Shown piece after piece: positions 18,336-27,670 of a DNA stretch of 61,067 nucleotides (the stretch's first letter is position 1; the number at the start of each line of letters is the position of its first letter). Position numbers and translations under genes: made by a program. Under the pieces are notes generated by a model. It was not told where the DNA came from. It made no database searches and saw only the letters and a list, made by a program, of their open reading frames with translations. Origin of the DNA: Aporhodopirellula aestuarii (GTDB lineage: Bacteria; Planctomycetota; Planctomycetia; Pirellulales; Pirellulaceae); NCBI RefSeq assembly GCF_023701485.1, contig NZ_JAMQBK010000047.1, positions 1 to 61,067 on the forward strand, given 5' to 3'.

Positions 18336-19102
18336 TGCGTTGGTGCTCCGTTCCATTTCGACATTTCCAGGTGGCTGTGTCGCAGCAAGGTTGAGAAACC
18401 TTTTGCAAAACATGTGCCGGGTCATCCGGCCAGCGACCGTTCCGTCATGGATACGGGCCGTACGAGAAGAAAATTCGCCGAAGGCATCTTCGCGTTCCTC
18501 TCTCCTGCACAGCAACGCAATCATGCAGCCGCGAAGAGTTCAGGCAAGCGTAATGGCAATCGCTACCGTTCTCGCGGTACAGTCAGAAGGCATGACGGTA
18601 AAGGCGTGAAACAGCTGCCGTTCTTCGTTTTCACCGCATCGCTTGCAGCGTGAAACAAAGCTTAAGCTGCGTCAAATCACGAGGGTTTAGGTGATCCGGC
18701 CGCACGGAGGAATGCATGATGGACAGTTGGTACCAAGGTGATCTGTCTAAGAATTGCGACGTCAAACTATGCCAAACACGAAGACTTTAACGCCGCAGTT
18801 CGCCGGGTTCCCAATACGGAAAAACAAAACGTTGATTCCGCTTGCGATTGGTCTTCGACAACGATCCGTGCAGATTTTTGGGGCGTCGATGGAAGTATTT
18901 GCAACGGGCTGACCGCTATTTGCTTGGCAAAAGATGGCTTTACCAGGCTTATTCGACGTAGCAACCGTCATCCGAAATTTCGGCTTTCCATGAGTTGGGC
19001 GAAGCGACGTTTCCCATTAAGATGGCCCCCACTCGGGGGCGTCTCTGTTGCTGTCTTTGCTTCGCTCCCATGGGAAGTCATCATTCGCATCGGATAACGG
19101 AC
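18336..19102. other. Long intergenic region between divergent genes
   Basis: About 770 bases separate the secreted-protein gene on the minus strand from the TPR gene on the plus strand. Several small open frames exist but none has a signal, a family motif or good context. The frame of the TPR gene is itself open back to 18995. No strong hairpin or repeat was noticed. Confidence 0.35.
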
Positions 19103-22100
19103 GTGTCACAATCGAATCCATTCACGGATCCAAACTACCTCCAATCCACCACGCCGCCGCCCCCGTCGACCAAGCGTGTGTTGACGATTTTGGGCATCGT
19201 CGTTGCGTTGATCGTACTTTCGTGTGCTGGAATCAGTGCGGTCGCGGTCGTTGCATTGAAGCGTATTGCTGAGCCCGATCTCGAAGTGGCGCTCGCTCCA
19301 CGAGAGAACGCATTTGATTTTGATGCTGAGGACTTCAACCATTCTCTGGAGATGCTGTTTGAAGACCGATCGGAACGCGACGTAACGCCTATGGATCCGA
19401 CGCTGCAGCAATTTCTCGACAGCAGTATCGCTACGCTAGAACTCGGCAATGAGGTTCCATTTAGCCTGCCAATGTTTGTCGAAGCCGTCGCGATGAGTGA
19501 GCACAGCGGCGGTTCGCTCAATATTTTGGAACGGACGGCGTTACTGACTTGGCTAAAACAATACGAACCCAGTCCGGACATCCTTGCCGGAGAATCACGG
19601 GTACTCGACGTCCGGATGGATTCGACTGGCAAGCTTGCTGAAGTCGACTTGATTTCGTACTCCGACGATGCACAGGCGCAGTCGAACCAATGGTTCTTAG
19701 TCCGCGAGAGCAATCAGTGGAAATTCTATGATTGGCAGCGACTCGAGTTCGGCCGCCGGATGTCGGATGAATACGCGTCGTACCTTCAAGGCGATCCGCC
19801 GCTGGACGAAGGCTACGACAACGCGCAAGTGCAATTGAACGACGCAGAACTGGCGTGGTGGGACGACGATCGTGAACGTGCAAAACGGTTGATCCGCGGA
19901 GCGGAGAACCTTCCGATGTTAAAGGAAGACCGCCCCAGCCTCAAACTGCAAGCGGCATACACGTGGATGCGTTTGGAGCAATACGATGAAGCGGTGCGAG
20001 TTCTAAAATCCATCAAGGAACCGGATGCGTTGTGGGGAGTGTGGCCGTCGCTGGCCGTCAGCTACTGCAATCTTGAAGAATATGAGCAGACGTTGGATGC
20101 GTCCCAAAAGGCACTCCAACAATCGCCGAATCATCCCAACGCACATTGGATCGCATCGATTGCATACGGTGAACTGGGAAGAAAGGACGAGGCATCCGAA
20201 GCGGCGATCAGGGCCGTCCGTGTCTGCCCAACCGATTCGGTGATGTTTTACAATGCGATTTCGCGGATGCGACCGCAACATGTTTCGCAACTCGTCGATG
20301 TTGTTATTGAGAACGACGAGGAGGACCAGTGGTTGCAGTTGCTCTCGCAAACCTATCGACGGTCATCAGAAATTTCTGAAACGATCGTGGACGATTTGAA
20401 GAAACGCGAACAATTGCCGTCCGGTGTGCTATCGATCGCAATCGGCAACCAGGCCTGGGGCAATGACCAGTTTGACGAAGCCGCTCGCCGTTTCCTTGAT
20501 AGTCGGCGGAGTGCGGACCGCGACTACATCAGGGAGCTCGCAAGTCAAAATCATCTCGATGTTCGATTGGACCAAGATGATTTCGAAAAACTCTTTGCTG
20601 AATCAAGTGGTGATGATTCACTGCTACGCGACCTCGCGCTGAGAGCTTATGACGAATCGTTGTATTGCGATCCAGACAAATTGTTGACGGCGCTGCACAC
20701 GCATGCATCCGACAACACCAATGGATGGGGCGATGCCTTGAAAGGGTGGGCGGACTATTCCAACGGCGACTACGAAGACGCGATCAAGTCGTTGGACGAC
20801 TTCGCAAACTGGCGACGTTCGCACGGGTCTTCGTCCGATGAACCGCAAGCTCGTACCGACGAAACTGACGATGATAGTTGGGTCGACCACACGATCGCTG
20901 AGTACCTCGTCTACTCACTGTTGGAACTCGATCGCCCGCTCGAGATCATCGAGCGATGGCCAAATGACGCAGGCAAACATTCCGAAATCGGCAGCCATCT
21001 GTTGTCGTATGCGACTGAATCCGAGATTGATCAGTTTTTGGAATCGACATCGACGACCGGTTCCGACTCGATCAAGGTCCAGCGTTTGAGATTGCAAGCT
21101 GGACAGGCGATGAGCCAGGATCTGGTCGAAGAAGCCGTTTCCCGTCATCGTGAAGCGATCGCGTTGGCTTCGACGGTATACGACGAAGAAGAGAATTATT
21201 ACGTCGCCGAACTTGTGCGCCAGTTGGGGCGTGATTTGGTTGTTGGCAAATACTTGTCCGCCTCCGACGACCTCAGCAAACTCGAGCTCGATGAGACGAT
21301 TGACCTCGCGACGTTGGCATACTCCGCGATCCGCGAGTCCATACGAATCTGCGATGACACTCAACTCGACGCGTGGCTGAACCATGCCTCGCAGGTCCTC
21401 GAGGATGCTGACGATTCATCCGGTCTTCAAAGCGATATCGGTGATTACTACGTGAGCCGAGACCAATTGCCAAAAGCGATCGAAGCGTACAAGCGGTGTG
21501 TCGAGGCATCCGATGAAGAGTCCTGGGGGCTGACACAGCGATATGAGGCGGTCGTGCGGACGATGGTTCATGCCGGCCGAATCGATGAAGCGAAAGAGTG
21601 GCTGGCAACGAACCCGATTCCTGACGCACTCGTCGCGGGCGAAGCGGTGATCGACCTTGCCCGAAGTGATTTCGAATCATTGCAGAAACACTTGGCCATC
21701 GTCGACAAGGCGACCGCAAGCGATTGGCTGGAGGACCAACCTCTCCTTTCGATCAAGAATCGCCAGAGTACCCGCCCGGGACTGATCAAGTTAATCAGCG
21801 AGTATCCAATCCGCATCCCCTACGCCTCGATGGAGTCATCGGGCACGCTATTGCGATCCGGCGTAGGGTCCGTCGATCTCCAACAAATCGGGAAAGCGTT
21901 CGAAGTCGCACTTGGTGAAAAGTTCTCGTCGGAAGAAATCGTGCAAGGCATCGATCATCGCCGGCGATTTGCGGACGACGCGTGGGTGTTCGAGTCTGTG
22001 AGCGGCCAACGCATTGTGGTCAGTGTGGGAGAACGTCGATACGAGACGGAGCAGTTGTCCGGTTGGCTCGGCGAACGACTGAATGCCGCCGTGACACGCA

Positions 22101-22621
22101 TCCACTTTGGATTCATGGACGACCGCCCCGATCCGGCGCGGCGTCTTTTCGAGGCCGCGTTGGCGCTGGCGGATGACGACGCAATCGCGTTTTCTTGGTC
22201 TGGTGGCCGAGAGGTCTGGTCGGGCCCGCGACTAAACGAGGATTTGACTTGGAAAGGTCGCGTGCCCATCCATTCCGCAAACACGATTGCGAGCCTCATC
22301 GAAGTTCTGCCGGAAGATGGAGGTGACGATTTGGATTACGACGATGGATATCTTGATCTTGAAGAATGGGACCAGCTTAAAAAGGACGCCGGTGGAGAGA
22401 TGCGAGCGATCTTGTCAATCTATGCCAACGGCGTCGAGGAAGAGATTCCCTGTACGGTCACGAAGGTGGACGTGGATGAATATGAGATGACCATTTCACC
22501 CACACGCAGCAGCGTGTTGCTGCCCATCGTCCAAGCCGGCGTGGCGTATACCACCGGACCGAGCTATCTAACGTTGCCGAAATCGGCCACCAACGACGAT
22601 AACAGCGAGATTCCCGAGTAG
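19103..22621 (+). CDS. Giant membrane-anchored TPR-repeat protein
   Basis: A protein of about 1172 residues. A short Pro-rich cytoplasmic head is followed by one membrane helix (VLTILGIVVALIVLSCAG) and a very long acidic domain. TPR-like helix pairs are visible: AAYTWMRLEQYDEAVRVLKS, AVSYCNLEEYEQTLDASQKA, WIASIAYGELGRKDEASEAA, WADYSNGDYEDAIKSLDD and YVSRDQLPKAIEAYKRCVEA. TPR domains mediate protein binding; no enzyme domain is recognised. The start is uncertain: GTG at 19103 gives VSQSNPFTDPNY, a head commonly seen in planctomycete membrane proteins, while ATG at 19070 adds 11 residues. It converges with ftsY, the stops being about 30 bases apart. Confidence 0.82.
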   Translation: MSQSNPFTDPNYLQSTTPPPPSTKRVLTILGIVVALIVLSCAGISAVAVVALKRIAEPDLEVALAPRENAFDFDAEDFNHSLEMLFEDRSERDVTPMDPTLQQFLDSSIATLELGNEVPFSLPMFVEAVAMSEHSGGSLNILERTALLTWLKQYEPSPDILAGESRVLDVRMDSTGKLAEVDLISYSDDAQAQSNQWFLVRESNQWKFYDWQRLEFGRRMSDEYASYLQGDPPLDEGYDNAQVQLNDAELAWWDDDRERAKRLIRGAENLPMLKEDRPSLKLQAAYTWMRLEQYDEAVRVLKSIKEPDALWGVWPSLAVSYCNLEEYEQTLDASQKALQQSPNHPNAHWIASIAYGELGRKDEASEAAIRAVRVCPTDSVMFYNAISRMRPQHVSQLVDVVIENDEEDQWLQLLSQTYRRSSEISETIVDDLKKREQLPSGVLSIAIGNQAWGNDQFDEAARRFLDSRRSADRDYIRELASQNHLDVRLDQDDFEKLFAESSGDDSLLRDLALRAYDESLYCDPDKLLTALHTHASDNTNGWGDALKGWADYSNGDYEDAIKSLDDFANWRRSHGSSSDEPQARTDETDDDSWVDHTIAEYLVYSLLELDRPLEIIERWPNDAGKHSEIGSHLLSYATESEIDQFLESTSTTGSDSIKVQRLRLQAGQAMSQDLVEEAVSRHREAIALASTVYDEEENYYVAELVRQLGRDLVVGKYLSASDDLSKLELDETIDLATLAYSAIRESIRICDDTQLDAWLNHASQVLEDADDSSGLQSDIGDYYVSRDQLPKAIEAYKRCVEASDEESWGLTQRYEAVVRTMVHAGRIDEAKEWLATNPIPDALVAGEAVIDLARSDFESLQKHLAIVDKATASDWLEDQPLLSIKNRQSTRPGLIKLISEYPIRIPYASMESSGTLLRSGVGSVDLQQIGKAFEVALGEKFSSEEIVQGIDHRRRFADDAWVFESVSGQRIVVSVGERRYETEQLSGWLGERLNAAVTRIHFGFMDDRPDPARRLFEAALALADDDAIAFSWSGGREVWSGPRLNEDLTWKGRVPIHSANTIASLIEVLPEDGGDDLDYDDGYLDLEEWDQLKKDAGGEMRAILSIYANGVEEEIPCTVTKVDVDEYEMTISPTRSSVLLPIVQAGVAYTTGPSYLTLPKSATNDDNSEIPE

Positions 22622-22653
22622 GACCGGGACACCACGAGTGACGCTTGTTGTAA

Positions 22654-23682
22654 TCAGCCTTTGAGCAATGCTTCGGCGAATGAGTCTGGGTCGAACGCGG
22701 CCATGTCTTGCATGCCTTCCCCGAGACCGACAAATTTGACAGGCAATTGGAATTGCTCACGAATCGGCAGCACAACGCCACCCTTTGCCGAGCCATCGAG
22801 TTTGGCCAGGACAATCCCGGTACATCCGGCCGCGGCGCTAAATCCTTTCGCTTGGCTGATCGCGTTTTGGCCCGCGGTCGCATCGAGCACCAACAGCACC
22901 TCGTGTGGTGAACCCGGCAAACGTTTGCCGATCACGTTTCGGATTTTCTGCAGTTCCTGCATCAGGTTGCTTTGCGTCTGCAGGCGGCCGGCCGTGTCGA
23001 TGATCGCGTAGTCGGCACCAACTTCGATCGCCTTGTCGACGGTTTGGTACGCGACGCTGGCCGGATCCGCACCGCTTTTTCCGGTCACGATTTCGCACCC
23101 GATCCGTCCCGCCCAGATGGTCAATTGTTCGACAGCTGCGGCCCGGAACGTGTCCCCCGCACCGAGCACGAGGCTGTGCCCGTTCGCGGTCAGATGGTGG
23201 GCGAGCTTGCCGATCGATGTGGTCTTGCCACTCCCATTGACGCCGACGACCAAGATTACGGTCGGTGGTGATTCGGACTTCGCCAACCCGCCGTGATCTT
23301 GGCGTAGTTGTGAGCGAATTTCTTCGGTGATCGTTTGGATCACTTCTTCGAGATGAACGACACGGCCACGAAATTGTCGGGCGACTTCCTCGCGAATTTT
23401 GTTTGCGGGACCGGTCCCCATATCCGTTCGAATCAGGCGGGCGAAAAGCTCGCCCAAGAATTCTTCATCAACGAGGCGGCCTTCACTCTTGAACAGGTCG
23501 CGGATATCGGTGCCGAGCACTCGTCTCGTTTTCTGCAGCCCGCTGCTGAGTTTCGTGAGAATGCCCCCGCCACCGTCTTTCTTGGCACTACCAGGTGTCG
23601 CCGCCGATTCAACGGCCTCCGGAGCTTGAGCCGCGTTCTCAGGACTTTCGTCGTTCGTCTTTTTGGATCGCCAAAACGCCAT
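22654..23682 (-). CDS. ftsY: FtsY, signal recognition particle receptor
   Basis: A 342-residue SRP GTPase. After an acidic A-domain-like head (about 1-40) and the helical N domain come the G domain motifs: GVNGSGKTT (147-155, P-loop), DTFRAAA (177-183), DTAGR (229-233), AKLDG (293-297, in place of the usual TKLDG) and GLGEG (319-323). FtsY docks ribosome-nascent chain-SRP complexes at the inner membrane for co-translational insertion. The length and the full set of motifs indicate a functional gene. It is transcribed alone, convergent with the TPR gene and divergent from the small membrane protein gene upstream. Confidence 0.97.
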   Translation of the reverse strand: MAFWRSKKTNDESPENAAQAPEAVESAATPGSAKKDGGGGILTKLSSGLQKTRRVLGTDIRDLFKSEGRLVDEEFLGELFARLIRTDMGTGPANKIREEVARQFRGRVVHLEEVIQTITEEIRSQLRQDHGGLAKSESPPTVILVVGVNGSGKTTSIGKLAHHLTANGHSLVLGAGDTFRAAAVEQLTIWAGRIGCEIVTGKSGADPASVAYQTVDKAIEVGADYAIIDTAGRLQTQSNLMQELQKIRNVIGKRLPGSPHEVLLVLDATAGQNAISQAKGFSAAAGCTGIVLAKLDGSAKGGVVLPIREQFQLPVKFVGLGEGMQDMAAFDPDSFAEALLKG

Positions 23683-24171
23683 CGTGATTCGTTTCCACTA
23701 TTGAATGTCGGTGTTTCCCCAAGATTGTGCCCTGCATTGGCAAAAACCACCACCCGGTGTCATGCCTGAGCAGCCAACGGCGCAAGGGCCAAAGCATATC
23801 TAGAAGTTGGGGGGCGTGCTCATTCTCCGTTTTGCCGATCCGTCGAGACCTTCTGCCCATCAATCGATCCAGGTCCGTACCGAACGCTCGCGTTGAATCG
23901 CTCGATGTATGCGACCAGAAATTGATTGAACTCGCATTGGTTGGAGGAACGATTTTCCGCCGATCGACTCAACCAAAGAAGAGACCCCGAAATACAAAAT
24001 GATCGGCACCGTTGCATCGTGTCCGTTAAAGATCGCGTAACCCTCACGAATTTCCATGAGAACGAATGAGGTGTGGAAATTTTCTCAAGTTCAATGCGAA
24101 AGTTGAGCTACCTATTTCGATGCGGAACAATTTTTCGCGCCTAATTCGCTTGGCCCCGGGAAACGCATCCA
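23683..24171. other. Divergent intergenic region, nothing recognised
   Basis: About 490 bases between ftsY and the plus-strand gene at 24172. It should contain both promoters. No convincing gene, repeat or terminator was found. Confidence 0.4.
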
Positions 24172-24681
24172 ATGGTCGCTCACGCTTCCGATACAGACTT
24201 TTTTCGCTGTCCGATCACGGTGGAAAACAGTTCAGCGATACTTCGAATTCGTCGTCGTCGCGTCGCCGTTCATCTGCAAGAGGCCTCGATCGACGGGTAT
24301 ACGATTTTGGTGCGAGCCCTCCACTCGTCGCAGTTGCGGATCGGTGAACCATGGGTCTTGTTGCACAATGGGGCAACGATTGAAGTGCAGGCGCAGTGGT
24401 TTTTCCAGGCCGCAGATGGGCAGGTTCAGATCGGATTGCGTCGACTACGCGATTTGACGCGTCCGCCGGTGATCGGCGGATGGCTGCCTAGTATTTTCGG
24501 GACGCCGAAGTCGCCGGATTATTCGTCCAGCTCGCTGGTTCTGTCCTGTGGAGTTTTGGGCGTTTTGCTCGCCTTGGCGCTCCCGGGGCTCGGTGATTTG
24601 CTCGGCACGTCGAAGCCCATTCAGGCGGCGATAAACAGCGTTTACGGCGGACTCCGCAGCGTGATGAAAGATTTCCTCTAG
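24172..24681 (+). CDS. Small protein with C-terminal membrane segment, PilZ-like head
   Basis: A 169-residue protein. The N-terminal about 95 residues are strand-rich with a basic RIRRRR patch (25-30) and the pattern of a small barrel reminiscent of a PilZ domain, though the canonical RxxxR and D/NxSxxG motifs are not both present. One hydrophobic helix follows at about 121-144. Function unknown. It lies 138 bases upstream of glyA on the same strand and may be expressed with it. Confidence 0.6.
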   Translation: MVAHASDTDFFRCPITVENSSAILRIRRRRVAVHLQEASIDGYTILVRALHSSQLRIGEPWVLLHNGATIEVQAQWFFQAADGQVQIGLRRLRDLTRPPVIGGWLPSIFGTPKSPDYSSSSLVLSCGVLGVLLALALPGLGDLLGTSKPIQAAINSVYGGLRSVMKDFL

Positions 24682-24819
24682 CAGGTTTGGTAGCAAATCG
24701 TGTCTGCGACGATTCGTTGTCATTGACGCTCAGGGGTGTGGGACCGACAATCAGGCTTCGTTTCGCCTCGGTCGAACCGCCTAACACCCCACCCCCTCAA
24801 AAAAGCTCCAAAACCTTCG

Positions 24820-26085
24820 ATGAGTACGATCCAGTCGCAAGATCCCGTTTTGTGGGAAGCCATGCAAGCCGAAGCCGCCCGCCAGCAGAACGGGTTGGAA
24901 ATGATCGCCAGTGAGAATTACACCAGCCCAGCGATCATGGAAGCCGCGGGCAGCGTGCTGACGAATAAATACGCAGAGGGATATCCTGGCCGACGCTACT
25001 ACGGTGGGTGCGAACACGTCGATGTTGTCGAAACGCTCGCCATCGACCGGGCGAAGGAACTTTTTGGCGCCGAAGCCGCCAATGTTCAGCCCCACAGCGG
25101 CTCGCAAGCCAACACGGCCGTGTATCTCGCCGCCCTCGAAGTCGGCGACACCGTCCTCGGTCTCGACCTCGCCCAAGGCGGCCACCTCACCCACGGCATG
25201 AAACTGAACATCAGCGGCCGGTTGTACAATTTCATCAGCTACGGAGTCGATGAGAAAGAGCACCGGCTCGATTTCGATCAGATCGCTCGGCTCGCCCGCG
25301 AGAACAAACCGAAACTGATCGTCGCTGGTGCGAGCGCGTACCCGCGTGAGATCCCGCACGCGAAGTTCAAAGAGATCGCCGACGAAGTCGGTGCGAAATT
25401 GATGGTCGACATGGCCCACTACGCGGGTCTGGTTGCGGCGAAAATACACAACAGTCCTATTCCGTACGCTGACTATGTCACGACGACAACGCACAAAACG
25501 CTCCGCGGCCCACGCAGCGGTTTAATCATGTGCAAACAAGAGCACCTCAAACTCGTCAACCGGAACGTGTTCCCGGGAACGCAAGGTGGTCCGTTGATGC
25601 ACGTGATTGCGGGCAAAGCGATTTGTTTCGCCGAAGCAATGGCTCCGGAGTACCAAGCCTACGGCCGTGCCGTTGTTGAAAACGCGAAAGCGTTGGCTGA
25701 TACCTTGATGACCGCCGGATTGCGATTGGTCAGCGGTGGTACCGACAACCACTTGATGCTCGTTGATGTCACCACGGTTGGCTTGGGCGGCAAACGCGCC
25801 GAAGCCGTCCTCGACGCCTGTGGCATCACGGTCAACATGAACATGATCCCATTCGACACCCGCAAACCGATGGACCCCTCGGGAGTCCGAATCGGAACAC
25901 CGGCACTAACCACTCGTGGGATGGGTGTCGACGAGATGAAACGCATCGGTGCATGGATCTTCCAATCGTTGTCCAACCCGGATGACACCGCCCTGCACGA
26001 TTCGATTCGTGGCGAAATCCGCGAGATGTGCGTGAACTTCCCCGTTCCCGCCGCCGCCAACGATCAAGCTTGTGGTGTTGCCTGA
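24820..26085 (+). CDS. glyA: Serine hydroxymethyltransferase
   Basis: A 421-residue PLP enzyme that converts serine and tetrahydrofolate to glycine and methylene-tetrahydrofolate, the main one-carbon supply. The sequence has the SHMT hallmarks: [13 protein letters not shown] (25-37), [15 protein letters not shown] (49-63), QPHSGSQAN (90-98), [10 protein letters not shown] (197-206) and the Schiff-base lysine in [14 protein letters not shown] (Lys226). The length matches the family. The ATG at 24820 is the only start that keeps the standard N-terminus. The stop overlaps the start of the next gene by one base (TGATG), so they are co-translated. Confidence 0.97.
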   Translation: MSTIQSQDPVLWEAMQAEAARQQNGLEMIASENYTSPAIMEAAGSVLTNKYAEGYPGRRYYGGCEHVDVVETLAIDRAKELFGAEAANVQPHSGSQANTAVYLAALEVGDTVLGLDLAQGGHLTHGMKLNISGRLYNFISYGVDEKEHRLDFDQIARLARENKPKLIVAGASAYPREIPHAKFKEIADEVGAKLMVDMAHYAGLVAAKIHNSPIPYADYVTTTTHKTLRGPRSGLIMCKQEHLKLVNRNVFPGTQGGPLMHVIAGKAICFAEAMAPEYQAYGRAVVENAKALADTLMTAGLRLVSGGTDNHLMLVDVTTVGLGGKRAEAVLDACGITVNMNMIPFDTRKPMDPSGVRIGTPALTTRGMGVDEMKRIGAWIFQSLSNPDDTALHDSIRGEIREMCVNFPVPAAANDQACGVA

Positions 26086-26513
26086 TGAGTAGCCGTATTC
26101 TGATCGCCGACGATAACGTCGCTAACCGTGAGTTGCTCGAGGCCTACCTCGCGAAAGTTGACTGCGAATTGGAATCCGCGGTCGATGGCGCCGATACGCT
26201 TGAGAAGGTTGAATCGTTTAAACCCGATTTGATCCTACTCGACGTGATGATGCCGAAACTCAGCGGTTTCGAGGTCTGCAAGAAACTCAAAGAGAATCCG
26301 CAGACCAGCGGTATCATGATTTTGATGGTGACGGCGTTGAGTGAACTCGGGGACATCGAACGTGGTGTCGCTGCGGGAACGGATGACTTCCTCAGCAAAC
26401 CTGTCAATCGCATCGAGTTGACCAAACGGGTCGAGAACATGCTCAAGCTCAAGGGCACAACGGACGAACTTGAGCGTCTGCGTCAGTACATCCAAGAAAT
26501 GGAAGAACGCTAA
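26085..26513 (+). CDS. Single-domain response regulator (CheY-like)
   Basis: A 142-residue receiver domain: acidic pair Asp9/Asp10, phospho-acceptor Asp53 in LLDVMMPKLSG, Thr83 in MVTALSE and Lys105 in LSKPVN. After the domain only a short helical tail remains (about 118-142), so there is no DNA-binding or output domain. It must act by binding a partner or as a phosphorelay step; no histidine kinase is adjacent. Its ATG overlaps the glyA stop, which ties its level to SHMT expression, and another gene follows directly. Confidence 0.9.
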   Translation: MSSRILIADDNVANRELLEAYLAKVDCELESAVDGADTLEKVESFKPDLILLDVMMPKLSGFEVCKKLKENPQTSGIMILMVTALSELGDIERGVAAGTDDFLSKPVNRIELTKRVENMLKLKGTTDELERLRQYIQEMEER

Positions 26514-26535
26514 CTTGCTCGAATCGCTCTGCCTG

Positions 26536-27624
26536 ATGCCTCCACGAATCGGGCAAGTTCGTCGTGGAATTTCACCGGCGCCCACCGAAATGTTGCTGCA
26601 GCGACGCAGTGGCGTTCCGGTGTTATTACCGGTGCCACTGTTTTGGGACTCTCCGCCGTGGCACACCTGGGAACCACCAATCGCCCAGGCCGTCTTCTTG
26701 GCGATGCAATCCCGCGGCGTGCTCGTTTCGGCTCTCGAAAGCGAACTGGGGCGAACGAGTCCGACCGGCAGTGCGAATTCGTCGTCCGACGCGGACGTCT
26801 CCGAGCAGCCGGACAGCGAATTGGGAATCCCACGTTTGCTGCCGTATCGTAACGAACGGTATGGACTTTCGGAGACGGACTTCGATCACGCCACGGTCGT
26901 CGACATGCACCTCTCACCGCTTCGAGACGCGTCGGGACGCTTTGCCTACTCGGCGGCTCGTCTCGGCCGATGGGAAGCCACCCCGGACGACCAGCCGCTC
27001 TCAGGCGGCGGCTGGATTCCCGCGATGACCCTGCCACCCGATGTCGCCGATTTGGCGTCTTTGGATTCCAAAGTAAAACAACTTCGGTCGCTGGCACCTC
27101 ACGCCGCCGTTATCATCAGCGTGACGCCTGAATGGATCGATGACCATCTCAACGATCTGATCGCCGCCGGCCCTGATGCGATCTTGATCCGGCTGGGGCA
27201 AATCCGCATGACGGGGATTGCCTTCGCGCAGTTGACACAGCGTTTGTCGCACCGAATCGAACAGATCGAAAAACTACCGATTTGGATCGTCCCCCCGAAG
27301 ACACTTTCCAAGAAACCGCTGAGCGTTTCGGATTCGATCAAAACGATCGCGTTGGGCGTTTCAGCGATCGCAATCGATGGCTGGCTCGAAGAAGTCATCA
27401 ATGAATTCAATGACATCGAACTGCCGGCGTCGTACGTGAGCGACAGGATGAAACACATCTCGGCGGAAGTCGAAGAAATTTTGCAGCGACGATTTGACCC
27501 AGACCTCGAAAACTTCTGCGGGCTGTTCTCAACCCTCGTCCATGACCGACCGCGAGACCTGTTAGGCACGTTTGATCCCGAGATCGCGGCGATTCTAGAT
27601 CTGCCGTGCGTCGGACGATTATAA
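26536..27624 (+). CDS. Divergent FMN/TIM-barrel-like protein (glutamate-synthase-like)
   Basis: About 362 residues from the ATG at 26536; a TTG at 26515 just behind the response-regulator stop would add 7 residues. The C-terminal half resembles the last strands of glutamate-synthase-type FMN barrels: VKQLRSLAPHAAVIISVTP (about 180-198), DLIAAGPDAILIRLGQI (207-223), and ISDSIKT-like SDSIKTIALGVSAIAIDGW (265-283) where the usual enzymes have a phosphate-binding GADAVxIG segment. The iron-sulfur and glutaminase parts of glutamate synthase are absent, so any enzymatic role is uncertain. The gene follows glyA and a receiver protein in a tight cluster. Confidence 0.55.
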   Translation: MPPRIGQVRRGISPAPTEMLLQRRSGVPVLLPVPLFWDSPPWHTWEPPIAQAVFLAMQSRGVLVSALESELGRTSPTGSANSSSDADVSEQPDSELGIPRLLPYRNERYGLSETDFDHATVVDMHLSPLRDASGRFAYSAARLGRWEATPDDQPLSGGGWIPAMTLPPDVADLASLDSKVKQLRSLAPHAAVIISVTPEWIDDHLNDLIAAGPDAILIRLGQIRMTGIAFAQLTQRLSHRIEQIEKLPIWIVPPKTLSKKPLSVSDSIKTIALGVSAIAIDGWLEEVINEFNDIELPASYVSDRMKHISAEVEEILQRRFDPDLENFCGLFSTLVHDRPRDLLGTFDPEIAAILDLPCVGRL

Positions 27625-27670
27625 CGCGACTCGCGAGATCGCTCGCCGGCGGAATTCATCCGTCGGTTGA

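Noticed and set aside
23820..24057. A short minus-strand frame between ftsY and the small membrane protein gene
   Set aside because: No conserved feature and two overlapping frames of equal merit; taken as chance.
24682..24819. Possible glycine riboswitch before glyA
   Set aside because: No recognisable aptamer core or tandem arrangement in the 138 bases.
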